Notes under the pieces: model-generated
Seen by the model: the letters and a program-made list of their open reading frames with translations, nothing else
The model's database searches: none
Told to the model about the DNA's origin: nothing
Part shown: positions 10,655 through 20,517 of the stretch, piece after piece
Layout: each line of letters starts with the position of its first letter
Position numbering within the stretch: position 1 is the stretch's first letter
Translations under genes and position numbers: made by a program
DNA from: Tetracentron sinense
Lineage: Eukaryota > Streptophyta > Magnoliopsida > Trochodendrales > Trochodendraceae
Assembly: GCA_015143295.1 (NCBI GenBank)
Contig: CM026571.1
Coordinates: 4,793,501-4,857,500, forward strand
Direction of reading: 5' to 3'
DNA length: 64,000 bases

Positions 10655-13232
10655 ATGACTAGTCGAAGGGATTTTGCATGGGAATATGCCAAAGAAGATG
10701 AAGGAAATACTGTTAAAGGCTATATGTATTGCAAATTTTGCAATAAAAAATGTACTGGCGGTATTAGTCGATTGAAAAATCATTTAGCCGGTACTCATTA
10801 TGGTATGGGTGCATGTACAAAATGCCCAGAAGATGTGAAGAAAAAATGTGAGAAGGCTTTAAATGATTTTAAGATTCAGAAGCAACGAGAAACAGAACTT
10901 GTCTGTAGCATTGGGAGGGCTGGTACAAGCAATATCGAAGTTCCTGGGAATAGAGTTGGGGTTGAAGGGCTTAATCAAGATACTTATGATAGTGGTATTG
11001 GAAATGTTCCCTCGAATTTACAACCACGACCAATGGGTCCCATGGATCAATTTGTTGCATCCGAAGCACGTCAGTCTACCTTAAACAAATCATGGAAGCA
11101 GGCACAAAGAAAAGATGTGTGTAAGTCAATAGGGAGGTGCTTTTATGGAAATGCTTTATCCTTTAATTTGGTAAATAGTCCATATTTCAAGACAATGTGC
11201 GAAGACATTGCTAACTTTGGACCAGGGTTTAAGCCCCCTTCTATGCATGAGTTGAGGACATGGGTCTTGAAAGAGGAGGTAACACGCGTCAATATTTTAA
11301 TGGAAGAGTACAAGAAGTCTTGGTCAAAGTATGGGTGTACAATAATGTCAGATGGATGGACTGATGGGAAAAATAGGTCATTGATTAACTTTTTGGTAAA
11401 TAGTCCAACGGGGACAATGTTTTATAAATCGATTGATGCATGTGCATCAATTAAAGATGGAGAGTTACTCTTCAAATATTTGGATGATGTTGTTGAAGAA
11501 ATTGGAGAGGATAATGTTGTTCAGATTATCACAGATAATCACTCAAGTTATGTGTTAGCTGGAAAGAAGTTAATGGAGAAGAGAAAAAGTTTATATTGGA
11601 CTCCGTGCGCCGCTCATTGTATTGACTTGATGTTGGAAGATATTGGAAAGATGAAAGTTTTTACTGACACGATTGATAAGGCAAAGCAAGTCACCAAGTT
11701 TATTTATCGACATGGGTGGGTTTTGAGCTTAATGAGGAGCTTCACAACAAATCATGAGCTGTTACGCCCAGCTGTGACACGCTTTGCTACTTCCTTCCTC
11801 ACATTACAAAGTCTCTACAAACAAAAACAATCTCTTCAATCAATGTTTGCATCAGAAAAATGGAATAACTGCCAATGGTCTAAGAATACTGAGGGTGTAA
11901 TAGCAAAGGCAACGATACTTTTTGATCCCCAGTTTTGGCCCTCGGTCAGTTTCTGTGTAAAAGCAACTTTGCCGATTGTCGCAGTACTCAGGGAGGTGGA
12001 TTCTGAAGAGAGACCGTCGATGCCTTATTTGTATGAGATGATGGATTCAGCAAAGGAGAAAATTGCATATGCATGTGGTGGTGTAAAAAAGAAGTATACG
12101 CCTATTTGGAAGAAGATTGATGAAAGATGGACTCCTAAACTTCATCGTCCTCTTCATGCAGCCGGGTATTACTTGAACCCACAATTTCGTTATGATGAGA
12201 ACTTCTCGGGTGATCAAGAAGTGCGAGAGGGGTTATATGAATGCATGGAGAGAATGATTCATAACCAAGATGAGCGCATAACTGCAGATTGCCAATTAGA
12301 TTTCTATGATGAAGCAAAAGGAGACTTTGGTTCAGAAATGGCAATCAACACAAGGAAGAGACGATCTCCAGGTAATTAATTGAGTTATTTTATTAATATG
12401 TTCATCATTTAACTAAACTTAATATGTTTGTATTATATTTAATATTTTAATGTTTATTGTAGCTGATTGGTGGGCTCGTTTTGGGACAAATACTCCTGAG
12501 TTAACAAAATTTGCAATTCGAGTCTTAAGTCTGACATTTAGTGCTTCAGGTTGTGAGCGCAACTGGAGTACCTTTGAGCAGGTATCTTTACTTTTTTTTT
12601 TGTACTTATAATGACTTGAATTTCAAGTACTAATTTCTACTAATAAATTATAATAGGTACATACAAAGAGGAGAAACAGATTAGAGCAACAAAAGTTAAA
12701 TTCTCTTGTCTTTGTGATGTATAATATGAAGTTGAGGGAGAGAAGTATGAGGAGGAAAGCAAATGCGAATGTTGATCCCATTTTGGTTGAACACATTGAC
12801 TCAGACGACGAGTGGATCACCGAAAAAGAAGATCCTACTCTTCCATCTGAAGCTTCATGGTTGCAAGATGATGACTTGGCTCTCGAAATTACTGCAGTAG
12901 AAGTGATAGGAGATACAACTTTAGTAGAGCCAACAGTTATCAATACTGATCGTGGAAAAAGAAAGAGGACGCATAATGATAAAAGTGGGACATCACAACA
13001 AAGTAAGCAATGCAAAGTTAAAATTAACTAAAAGAATCAAAAGTTAACCCTTTTGAACTTGATTACTAATTTTAGCATTTATTTGTATGTAGGCAAAGGC
13101 AAAAGTGTACAAGTTAATTTGGTTGATGAGCTTGATGAACTTGATGACTTCGTTGGAGTGCAAGTTCAAGGGGATGTTGGCAATTATGATGAAGATGCAT
13201 TTGATGTGATAAATGATGATGATTTTGTTTGA
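10655..13232 (+). CDS. hAT transposase, BED finger / DUF659 / dimerisation domain, four exons, 773 aa
   Basis: Proposed exons are 10655-12371, 12463-12581, 12657-13002 and 13093-13232. All introns are GT-AG and phases match, giving 773 residues. A BED zinc finger (C26, C29, H43, H48) binds DNA. DUF659/RNase-H-like core: MSDGWTDG with D233 and IITDNHSSY with D294, followed by WTPCAAHCIDLMLEDIGK. The dimerisation domain in exons 2-3 reads WWARFGTNTPELTKFAIRVL and GCERNWSTFEQ with E604. The three acidic positions expected of a hAT catalytic centre are therefore present. The family's usual TDNASNY is TDNHSSY here. The acidic tail ends DDDDFV. No stop or frameshift was found. The first ATG follows a likely acceptor (ATTTAG), so a 5'UTR intron is possible. 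Cut-and-paste transposition is the expected role; activity is unproven. Confidence 0.93.
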
Positions 13233-13394
13233 AAATATTTCACAATACTATTCAGATGTGGGAAATTAGGCTTCTTAATTGTTGATATCATTCAATTTAT
13301 ACTTTTGAAGTCATTAATTTTCAATTTAATGACTTATGAATTATGTATGAGATTGATGATGCATTTATGGTGAATGATATATTTTAATTACCTT

Positions 13395-13487
13395 TCAAAA
13401 GGCTTACGCCTCACGCCTCGAGGCTTACGCCACACGCCTTAGGCAAGTGCAACGCCTCGCCTCACGCCTTAGCGTTTTAAAACATTG
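13395..13487. repeat. Right subterminal ACGCCT/AGGC repeats of the hAT element
   Basis: Repeats of TTACGCCTCACGCCTCGAGG type run to the terminal GCGTTTTAAAACATTG. They pair with the left subterminal block and support the assigned boundary. Confidence 0.75.
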
Positions 13488-13684
13488 GAATGAACAAGAC
13501 AAGGTAAACCTAAATATATTAATGTAAATTTTATAATTGATTATTGTTGTTTTGTATGTATTTAATTAAGATTTGTATTTTTCAGATTGCGGATGCAAAA
13601 ACACTATACGAAAAAATGGTTAAAAAAAACTCATATTTGACCATTGTTGGAATCTGTTAAGATTCCAGCCGAAGTGGATGGATG

Positions 13685-14489
13685 CAGTGTAGTCAAGGCG
13701 TCGCCTAGGCTTTTTGGAGGGGAGGCACCTGACTGGGTGATTAGGCGGTCGAAAAATGTTGGGCGTGCGCCTAGGCGTTAGGCACCTGGGCGGTCGCTTT
13801 TAAATAGTCTATCCATTTTAGGGCTTTTTTGTTGAAGAAGGGTACCGATTTGTCCCCCTTGCTGATTTGTCGTCTCTCTCTGCGTCTTCTCCCTCTTTAC
13901 AGAAAAAGGAAGAAGGAAGAAGAAGAAAATATGACCTAAAAACAAAAACAAAAAAATTCTGCAGAAAAAAGAAGAAGAAGAACGAAAGAGGAAGAAGAAA
14001 ATATGCCCTAAAAACAAAAACAAAATCTGCAGAAAAAGGAAGAAGAAGAAGAAGAAGAGACATACCTGTATGTAGCTCCACCTCCAGGTACGCTGCACTC
14101 TCTCCTTCGTATGCTCTCCCTCTGTCTCTCCATCGTGCTCTCCCTCTCTCTCCTTCGTGTTCTCCTTCTCCTTCGTCTCCTATTAGTAAAGGAAATTTAA
14201 TAAATGAGGAGTGCTAAACCTACTCTCAGTCAAACCCTACTCTCACTTTTTTTAAATACAAGCCATGTGTTGACTGAGACTAAAGTTAGCATTCCTCTTA
14301 CTAATAAAAGGCATGTGTCTCGCTTCTTACTTTTTTTTAATGACTTTAATAAATATAAAAACAGATTTGTTTTCAATGAGTATATATATATATATATTGA
14401 ATTATATATATTAAATTTATCGCCTAGGTAACGCCTCGCCTAGCCAGAGCTAATCACCTAGGTATCGCCTAGACGCCTTGACTACACTG
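13685..14489. mobile_element. Non-autonomous hAT element (805 bp)
   Basis: Terminal inverted repeats begin CAGTGTAGTCAAGGCGTC at both ends. The 8-bp duplication GATGGATG lies at 13677-13684 and 14490-14497, present once in the outer Harbinger copy. Subterminal CGCCTAGGCG words flank both ends. The centre is a GAA-rich tract with a duplicated ~75-bp unit containing AAAACAAAAACAAAA and CTGCAGAAAAA, followed by CTCTCTCC-rich DNA. There is no coding capacity. The terminus is related to, but longer than, that of the 4.5-kb hAT element, and the GA-rich interior recalls that element's leader. Confidence 0.92.
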
Positions 14490-15034
14490 GATGGATGACA
14501 TTAGCAAGCAAAAATCATCATTTAAAGGCAAGACTGCGAAATCTTTTTCCGAAATGTGATGCCTTCTACTCTAGATAGTCTCATAAATCTTGCGGATGAC
14601 GACGTCCCAAATACTGATTTTGTGCAAAGACCTCCGGGCAAGAATGCTGAGAAGCGAAAGATGCGAGATCGGCAAAAAAAATCACAGAAACGCCTATTGT
14701 TATGGATCTTTTAAAAGAAATGATGGAAGCGCGAAAGAAAACTGATGCAGCATACTTGCAAGTAATGGAAGAAAAAAGACATACAAATGCCAAAAAATTG
14801 GAGCTGGCCGAAATATAGCTAAATATGAAAGCAGATAAATAACGACAGAAACAAATAGCTGAAGATGAGAGAATAATGATGATGGATACAAGTGGAATGA
14901 CTCCTAATGCCCAAGAATATTATAGGTGCCTTAGGATACAGATTCTTTAGAGAGGCTTTGGTGGTGTTTGAAAATTAGTTGTTTCTTTTCATTATTTGCT
15001 TTTATTATTGTATTTAGGCGTTCATAGTAGCCCC

Positions 15035-16766
15035 CTAAAGTTGCCACAAGTGCTCAACAAGATCTACTTGGAGTTGAGAAAGTATTCCTCTATCTCGAAT
15101 ACGACGGTGATTTTGAATGATTTGTGATAGTTCTACCGTATGCTCGTGCGACACTATAATATTTTCATCAATTACATCGTAATTGAGGTCAGGTATGTAA
15201 ACCATATTTATCAGAGCGAGAAGCGAAAACGAGGAGCAAAGCACAAGCGACAAGCGAGGCTCAAAAAATCCATAGGAAACGAGAAATGAGATATAATCTC
15301 CTCATTCCCATTATGTTATTATGAGTAGCTATATCTTTGATTTTATCTTACATGAAATTTTTGTGAAAAAAGTAGATGTCGTAGGTTCCAAACCGACGAT
15401 ACTTGCTTAGAGTCTACAGCCCTAGGCTATAGACTATGGTCTATCCTATTACTTCACACATACAATTCCCTTTGATTTTAAATGAGACATGGTGGAAATG
15501 AGCTTCCTAAGAAGTGAGTCCATCCGAGAAAGCGAGCTTCCTAGGAAGCAAATCTGTTTGAGGAAGCGAGTCTGGAAAATGAGCTTCCGGGGAAGTGAGC
15601 TTCCCACTCTGCACATAGCTTCCCTGCAATTATGATGTAAACATTGCATTCATCTTCAACTATCATGTTGTGCATTATAATGCACGCCTTCATGATATTT
15701 TTGAGCGTTGGAAGATCCCAAAAATGAGAAGGTACACAAACAATTGCAAATCGCGCTTGGAGCACTTCAAATGCTCGCTCGAAGTCCTTCTTTGCCGACT
15801 CTTGAGCTGCAACAAAATATTTATCCTTATTCTCTCGTGGACATGGAATTGTTTTTAAGAATGTTGACCATAGGGGATATATGCCATCGGCAAGATAATA
15901 CTTCATTGTATAGTCATGACCATTAATTGAGTAATTGACTGAAGGTGCTGCTCCTTGGATGAGGTTGGTAAATAAAGAAGATCGTTCTAAAAAATTGAGG
16001 TCATTGTGAGATCCCGGTAACCGAAAGAAAGCATGTCATATCCAAAGATCATACGAAGCCACGACTTCAAGAATAATCGATGAATCGTGGTGGCCTCCCC
16101 TTTCATACTGACATTTCCATGCAACTGGACAATTCTTCCACTTCTAATGCATGCAATCGATACTCCCCAACATCCTAGGAAACCCACGAGCCTCACCTTG
16201 AGCTAGCAATTTAGAAATATCGTCGTTGTTTGGTGATCTCAAGTACTCCTCACCAAAAACCTCAACCACTGCCCTAACAAACCTTCTTAGACTTTCGATT
16301 GAGGTATTTTTACCGATCCTCACATAGTCGTCCACAGCATATGCCGCTACTCCATACACAAGCATCCTCATTGCAGCAGTGACCTTTTGAAGAGATGATA
16401 AACCAATGACTCCAGCTGCATTTCTTTTTAGGACAAAGTACGGGTCATGAGCCTCCATTGCAGACTGTATTCGAAGAAAAAAAGGTCGGCTCATTCAAAA
16501 CCTCATTCGAAATTGAATGGAAGAGTACACAGGATTTTCAGCAAAATAGTCGTTGTAGAGTCTTTCGTGACCCTGAACTCGATCACGCCGAATAGTTGAG
16601 TGACCTTGAATGGAACCGCGACGTGGTCTCGTTCTTCTCTCTGCATTAGATTGTTCTTGTTGTAGAGCACCTACGAGTCTACGACTAACATCTCCAATTC
16701 ATAGTCGGGAGCGGGAGCGGGGGCGGGGTCGGAGTCAGAATCAGAGTCGGAGAGAAGTAGATCCAT
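15035..16766 (-). pseudogene. PIF/Harbinger transposase (DDE_Tnp_4), inner copy, near full length
   Basis: ATG at 16766, then MDLLLSDSDSDSDPAPAPAP, MSRPFFLRIQSAMEAHDPYF, GVIGLSSLQKVTAAMRMLVY, ARGFPRMLGSIDCMH, a GSHNDLN stretch, YYLADGIYPLWSTFLKTIPC and QESAKKDFERAFEVLQARFA. These are the conserved blocks of plant Harbinger transposases, with Asp residues in SIDCMH and SHNDLN. It carries in-frame stops before MSRPFF and directly after SIDCMH (an expected Trp), and is split by a 432-bp insertion at 15203-15634. The C-terminus ends near EHLWQL. It once encoded the endonuclease/transposase acting with ORF1 and is now dead. Confidence 0.9.
15203..15634. mobile_element. 432-bp hAT-like non-autonomous insertion in the inner transposase
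   Basis: It is flanked by the exact 8-bp duplication ATGTAAAC (15195-15202 and 15635-15642), which occurs once in the outer transposase copy. The ends are imperfect inverted repeats, CATATTTATCAG and CATAATTGCAG. The interior carries repeated GAAGCGAGCTTCC-type words, several palindromic around AAGCTT/CTAGG. The duplication length indicates the hAT superfamily, but the termini do not match the CAGTG or TAGGG families elsewhere in the window. Confidence 0.85.
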
Positions 16767-17271
16767 CAAAGTAGAGATTATAGAGTTGAGAAGATGGTGA
16801 AAATGAGAAATGTTTGTGAGAATGAGTGACAAAGTTGTTGCATTTATAAAGAAAAGAGTCAAAAATTCAAATTTGAATTGCAACGGTCACAAACGGTCAT
16901 AAACGGCAGTAAACGGTCATAAACGGTCATAAACAGTCATAATAGGTAAAAGATTAAAAAATAATAATAATAATAACATTTGCTACCCTCTCTTGGAGTG
17001 AAATTTTTTAAAAAGTGTAAATGGAGGTAGCAAATATGTAAATGGGGTAGCAAATGTCACATTTGCTACCTCCATTTGCTACCCTCTCTTGGAGATGGTC
17101 TAATGCAAAAAATGATTTGCTACCTCTTTGAAAACCCGGCAAATTTGCCGGGTTTTCAACGAGGTAGCAACTAAAGATTCCCGTTGACATATCTGTTGGA
17201 GACGGCTTTTGCTGAGCTGGAGTAGCAAACAACGTTTGCTACTCCATTTGCTACTGCTGTTGGAGATGGTC

Positions 17272-17576
17272 TAAGTTTATCTACAATACAACTTCAAGAG
17301 AATATTGTGCTAAGTGGAGCAAAATCCGATTTTTCTTTTAACATTTTTTAAGGAAGTACAATGTAAAAAATGGGGAGGTTTAACATTTTAACGAAGCCAG
17401 GACTAAAGATCATCTAAAACTAACAATTTAGCAACAATTCCCCACATTCAAAACAAATTACAAGAGAAGAACCAGCAATCAAATCCAAACTGACCAAGAT
17501 TCAACAGAAAGTAATTTTAAAAACAACATTAAAAGAAGAATCATCAGAATAATAAATGAACGAAAAAAAAACTAAC
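17272..17576 (-). other. Proximal part of intron 1 of the POB1-like gene
   Basis: This lies between the outer Harbinger end and the splice donor of the BTB gene exon. AT-rich, no coding or repeat structure seen. Confidence 0.5.
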
Positions 17577-17838
17577 CATTATCCTTCTTGATATCCTCCC
17601 TCCTCCTCTTCCGATTCCTCGCCCAATCAGCAATACTGTTACAGCCCTCGCCATCGGACTTGCTCTCCGGCGAGCCCGCCATGATCTCGATACGCAGAAC
17701 TCGATCAGAGAAATTGCTGTCATTGAACGCGAAAGCGAAATCCCCATCAGAAGAAACCCCATCGCCGTTGACACCAGAAGAGAAATCGGAGTCCATGGTT
17801 GTTCTAGGATCGAAGAGGTCCACGCTCGAATCTTTCAT
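17577..17838 (-). CDS. POB1/LRB-like BTB-BACK protein, first exon only
   Basis: ATG at 17838. The exon encodes [20 protein letters not shown], then [20 protein letters not shown] and [19 protein letters not shown]. This is the characteristic N-terminus of plant POB1/LRB (light-response BTB) proteins, which act as substrate adaptors of CUL3 ubiquitin ligases; the KRRRE stretch is a likely nuclear localisation signal. It ends in phase 1 at a GTTAGT donor (17577/17576). The BTB and BACK domains must lie in later exons at lower coordinates. None was recognised between 1 and 17500, where the transposon stack sits. Either intron 1 exceeds 17 kb and continues beyond the window, or the exon has been separated from its gene. 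Confidence 0.82.
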
Positions 17839-18060
17839 CCTCCTCTGTTACGCTACTCCTCAAGCATCACCACCAGTAGCAGAAGAAGATTTTGAGGAAG
17901 AAAGAGAAGGAAGGAACAATGGAGGAAACCCTAACCGAGTCGGAGAGATCGAAAACCACACCAAGAAACCCTCTTTGAGGTCTTCTGATGCATTAATCAG
18001 GGAACAGAGAGATACCCAGGAAGAAGCAAAAATACCAACGAACGACTAGACAGCCCTCTA
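17839..18060 (-). promoter_or_regulatory. Probable 5'UTR/promoter-proximal region of the POB1-like gene
   Basis: Read on the minus strand, this is CT/TC-rich sequence leading to the ATG, typical of plant 5' leaders. The plus-strand open frame across it is antisense and not supported. The transcription start is not defined. Confidence 0.5.
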
Positions 18061-18404
18061 TCCTGTTTCTTCCTCTTTTTGTCTTCTTCTATTTGACTTT
18101 TATAGAAATGCCTTAGAATTCAAATATATTACTAAAATAGCCTCCATCTCAGACTCTCGGCTACGAAATTACCAAAAGAGGAATGATTTCTATGTCAATA
18201 CCTGTACCTTATCTTCTTAACTTAGATGTAAAAAGCGGATAAGCTAAGGGGTATGTCTCATTTTGATTTCCTAAAATGTCCATTATCTTTTTCTTATTTC
18301 TTTCCTTAAGCCCCCTCTCCGTTCCCCGTTCGGTTCCCACAAAACTAGTAAGAATCACCCGTATCTAACTTTTTCGGGGAGCAAATCGTCTCTGTTATTT
18401 GGTG

Positions 18405-18761
18405 GGAGCCAAATCCGGTTATCACACCTAGAGGTCACCACGTGTCTCTTTTGACACCCCTTAACCGTGGGTAAGGTTCACCCGCCCCTAGGGTTCACCC
18501 ACCAGGTTTTTTTTTTAAATATTAATTCTTTTTTTTAAAATTAAAAAACTGTTTTTAATATTAAAAAAACTCTTAAAATAGTTTTTTAATTTTAAAAAAA
18601 TAATTAATATTAAAAAAAAAAAAACCAAAAAAGGGTGGGTGAACCCTAGGGGTGTGTGAACCTTACCCACGGTTAAGGGGTGTTAAAGGAGACACGTGGC
18701 GACCTCTAGGAGTGATAACCGGATTTGCCAAACCCGGTTATCACCGTAGAGGATTTGACTC
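18405..18761. mobile_element. Mutator-like MITE with ~110-bp inverted repeats (357 bp)
   Basis: Flanked by a 10-bp direct repeat TTATTTGGTG (18395-18404 and 18762-18771). The arms contain AAATCCGGTTATCAC, ACACGTGG/CACGTGTC and GGGTGGGTGAACCCTAGGGG in inverted order around an AT-rich centre. The right end has an extra copy of the CCGGTTATCAC word. Target length and long arms fit a MULE-derived MITE. It lies in the upstream region of the POB1-like gene and brings in CACGTG-type words. Confidence 0.8.
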
Positions 18762-18771
18762 TTATTTGGTG

Positions 18772-19443
18772 TGTTCTTCCCTATGTCCATGAGTGTTTAA
18801 AGACTACAATCTTTTATATTTTGAACGGATTTAACCATTTACAAAAAGATCTTGGCCTTCAAACAATCTGGCCATAGGAAAAGATATGATTCAGCTTTTT
18901 CATGACACTTGATTATGGCACCAAATATAACATTTCTTAGCTGGTTCTTATCCGTAAATATTTTTTCGACAAATATTTTCTTGATATCGTCTACCAAATC
19001 TGGATATGATGATAAATCTGCATTGATATATGTATCGTCATCATCATCTAAACTTACAAAATCTTCACTGTCGAAGGGATGATATCATCTACAAATGCAC
19101 AATCTTCACTATCTCTCAATATAGATGAGGCAATATCAACCCTACAAGAAATCAATAAAATTCCTGTGAGGAAAAAAATAATTTTGAGGATCATTGATAC
19201 AATAACAACATGATTTGGTTACTCACATTGGTATAGGTGAGCTGACGCTGATACATCCCAACTCCATATCATCATCCCTTAATGGGAGGTTGAGGTCTAG
19301 ACCAGGATTCCTAATTGCAATATTGAGGTCTAATGGGTTGTCGTCTTCAATGTTCTCAATGCCTACCTCATCAATCATATCATTTTACATCGATCATCAC
19401 ATGCATTGGGAAATAAGTACGAAACTCACATAATCGTTGTATG
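18772..19443. other. Intergenic, no gene recognised
   Basis: AT-rich with ATCATCATC-rich patches. A minus-strand reading near 18850-19130 is fragmentary and was not assigned. Confidence 0.4.
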
Positions 19444-19634
19444 TAGGGATATCAACGGGTCGGATCCGAACCATATTTGCCTAAATTTGAATCCGATCTG
19501 ATTAAGAATTCGATAGATCCGAATCGGATCAGAGATCCGTCGGATCATGAATTAATCAATCTGAATCCTATTATATTTGTAAGATCTAAATCCGAATTCA
19601 AATCTGATCCTATTCTGATCTATTGACAGCCCTA
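19444..19634. mobile_element. TAGGG-type hAT MITE (191 bp)
   Basis: Ends are TAGGGATATCAACGGGTCGG and, inverted, TAGGGCTGTCAATAGATC. Flanks GTTGTATG and ATTGTATC match at 6 of 8 positions, a decayed 8-bp duplication. The interior is built of GGATC/GATCCG words. The same family is represented at 46706-47140. Confidence 0.7.
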
Positions 19635-20184
19635 ATTGTATCCACCTAACTCAACAACAGGTGAATTCCTCACTTGAACGACTGGGATGTTCTCTCTTCG
19701 CTAACAGGTAAACTCTTATCTTTAACTCTAACAGAAATTCTTACTTTCTTTATAAACAGTGGTATACAACATTGTGGGTACTCTTCGTGTACTAGGAAAA
19801 ACCCCAACACATCTTCATCATCTATGATATATGTTGGAGAGAGTGAATTTTGTGACTGACGAAGGTAATTGACTTTGATTTTGATATTTTATTCTTCCCG
19901 TCTTGTATTTGTACTTTTGTGCATTTTAGTTACAAGTTGCTCGTAAGTAATTTCATTGCTCACAACTATGCATCTTGAGACTCTACCTTTGTATGAAAAT
20001 CTATTATTTTCATATACTCATTCACCATCATAAAAAATAATAATAGATTTAATGGTCATTAGCTACAAATATGGGAACATTTATGTATTAATAAACAAAT
20101 AATAAGGGTAAAATCATAAAGAATAGATGTTCAGTGAAGATAGATTAATCTAATTTTAAGATCGTTACTTATAGTGCAATAAAT
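19635..20184. other. Intergenic, nothing recognised
   Basis: AT-rich unique-looking DNA without open frames or repeat structure that could be assigned. Confidence 0.4.
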
Positions 20185-20450
20185 TGTGATTTTTTTTTTT
20201 TTGCAAAGTCATTATCAATCGCGAATTGGTGGAAAACTTCAATCGTGAATTTGTTGAAAAATCAAGATCAACCACAAAATTTCACGATCAATCAATAGTT
20301 ATGGGTGGACGCTAACATGTCACGATCAATTGACCGCTAACTAGTCAGAATAAAGATTGATCACGAATGTTTTGATCTGATCGCGATAATTATATATTGA
20401 TCGTGAGTTTCTATAAATGATCGCGAATATCAGAAATCTATCTTTCTTCA
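20185..20450. repeat. Degenerate GATCGCGAAT-type short repeats
   Basis: Words such as CAATCGCGAATT, AATCGTGAATTT, CACGATCAAT, GATCACGAAT and GATCGCGAAT recur roughly every 20-40 bp in both orientations. The pattern looks like a decayed short tandem array or MITE interior. Not assigned to a family. Confidence 0.5.
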
Positions 20451-20517
20451 ACTTCTCGACTTCGAATATTTCAAAATGGAGGATTCCTCCATGGATCCTC
20501 CATTTTACTTTTTTTTA

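Larger units (their letters stand above)
8978..13487 (+). mobile_element. Apparently complete hAT element (4510 bp) with intact transposase gene
   Basis: The ends are CAGTGTTTTAAAAAGCG at 8978 and, inverted, CAATGTTTTAAAACG ending at 13487. The exact 8-bp duplication GAATGAAC lies at 8970-8977 and 13488-13495. The sister Harbinger copy has the uninterrupted sequence with GAACAAG following directly, confirming the boundaries. Subterminal regions are packed with CGCCT/AGGCG words on both sides. A long low-complexity leader (9250-10140) precedes a four-exon transposase gene. The open gene, good ends and exact duplication make this an autonomous candidate. Ends, target length and domain content fit the hAT superfamily. 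Confidence 0.93.
8595..14955 (+). pseudogene. PIF/Harbinger ORF1, inner copy, broken by two hAT insertions
   Basis: Pieces lie at about 8595-8977 (QEIADQSS-like region to FFAQIENMRPSGKNE), an intron from about 13502 to 13585, an exon at 13586-13684, and 14490-14955 (LINLADDDVPNTDFVQRP, MDTSGMTPNAQEYYR). The first piece is interrupted after GAATGAAC by the 4.5-kb hAT element and the third after GATGGATG by the 805-bp element. Internal frameshifts and stops are also present, so the gene was decaying independently of the insertions. Alignment with the outer copy restores continuous homology across both insertion points. Confidence 0.85.
8221..17100. mobile_element. Inner PIF/Harbinger element, inverted inside the outer copy, carrying three hAT-type insertions
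   Basis: The left end GATCATCTCCAAGAGTAG starts at 8223 (two A residues after TAA at 8218-8220). The right end is CCTCTCTTGGAGATGGTC ending at 17100, followed by TAA at 17101-17103. The ends are inverted repeats of each other and of the outer element. ORF1 is on plus and the transposase on minus, opposite to the outer copy. Subtracting the three insertions and their duplications leaves about 3.1 kb, a normal size for an autonomous plant PIF element. Confidence 0.85.
6136..17271. mobile_element. Outer PIF/Harbinger DNA transposon, split by later insertions
   Basis: The left end is GACATCTCCAAGAGAGGG at 6136 and the right end is the inverted CTGTTGGAGATGGTC ending at 17271. TAA flanks both sides (6133-6135 and 17272-17274), the 3-bp target duplication typical of PIF/Harbinger. 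The element carries a transposase remnant (plus) convergent with an ORF1 remnant (minus). Its interior is interrupted at 8218-8220/17101-17103 (TAA again) by a second, inverted copy of the same family. The 17104-17271 stretch is therefore the missing ORF1-side end of this outer element. Without the inner copy it is about 2.25 kb, shorter than the ~3.1-kb native inner copy because of an internal transposase deletion. Confidence 0.85.

Noticed and set aside
13778-14217. Open frames of 87-116 codons
   Set aside because: Low-complexity GA/CT interior of the 805-bp hAT MITE.
17588-18049. 153-codon plus-strand open frame
   Set aside because: Antisense to the POB1-like exon and its 5' leader; the minus-strand reading has clear family similarity.
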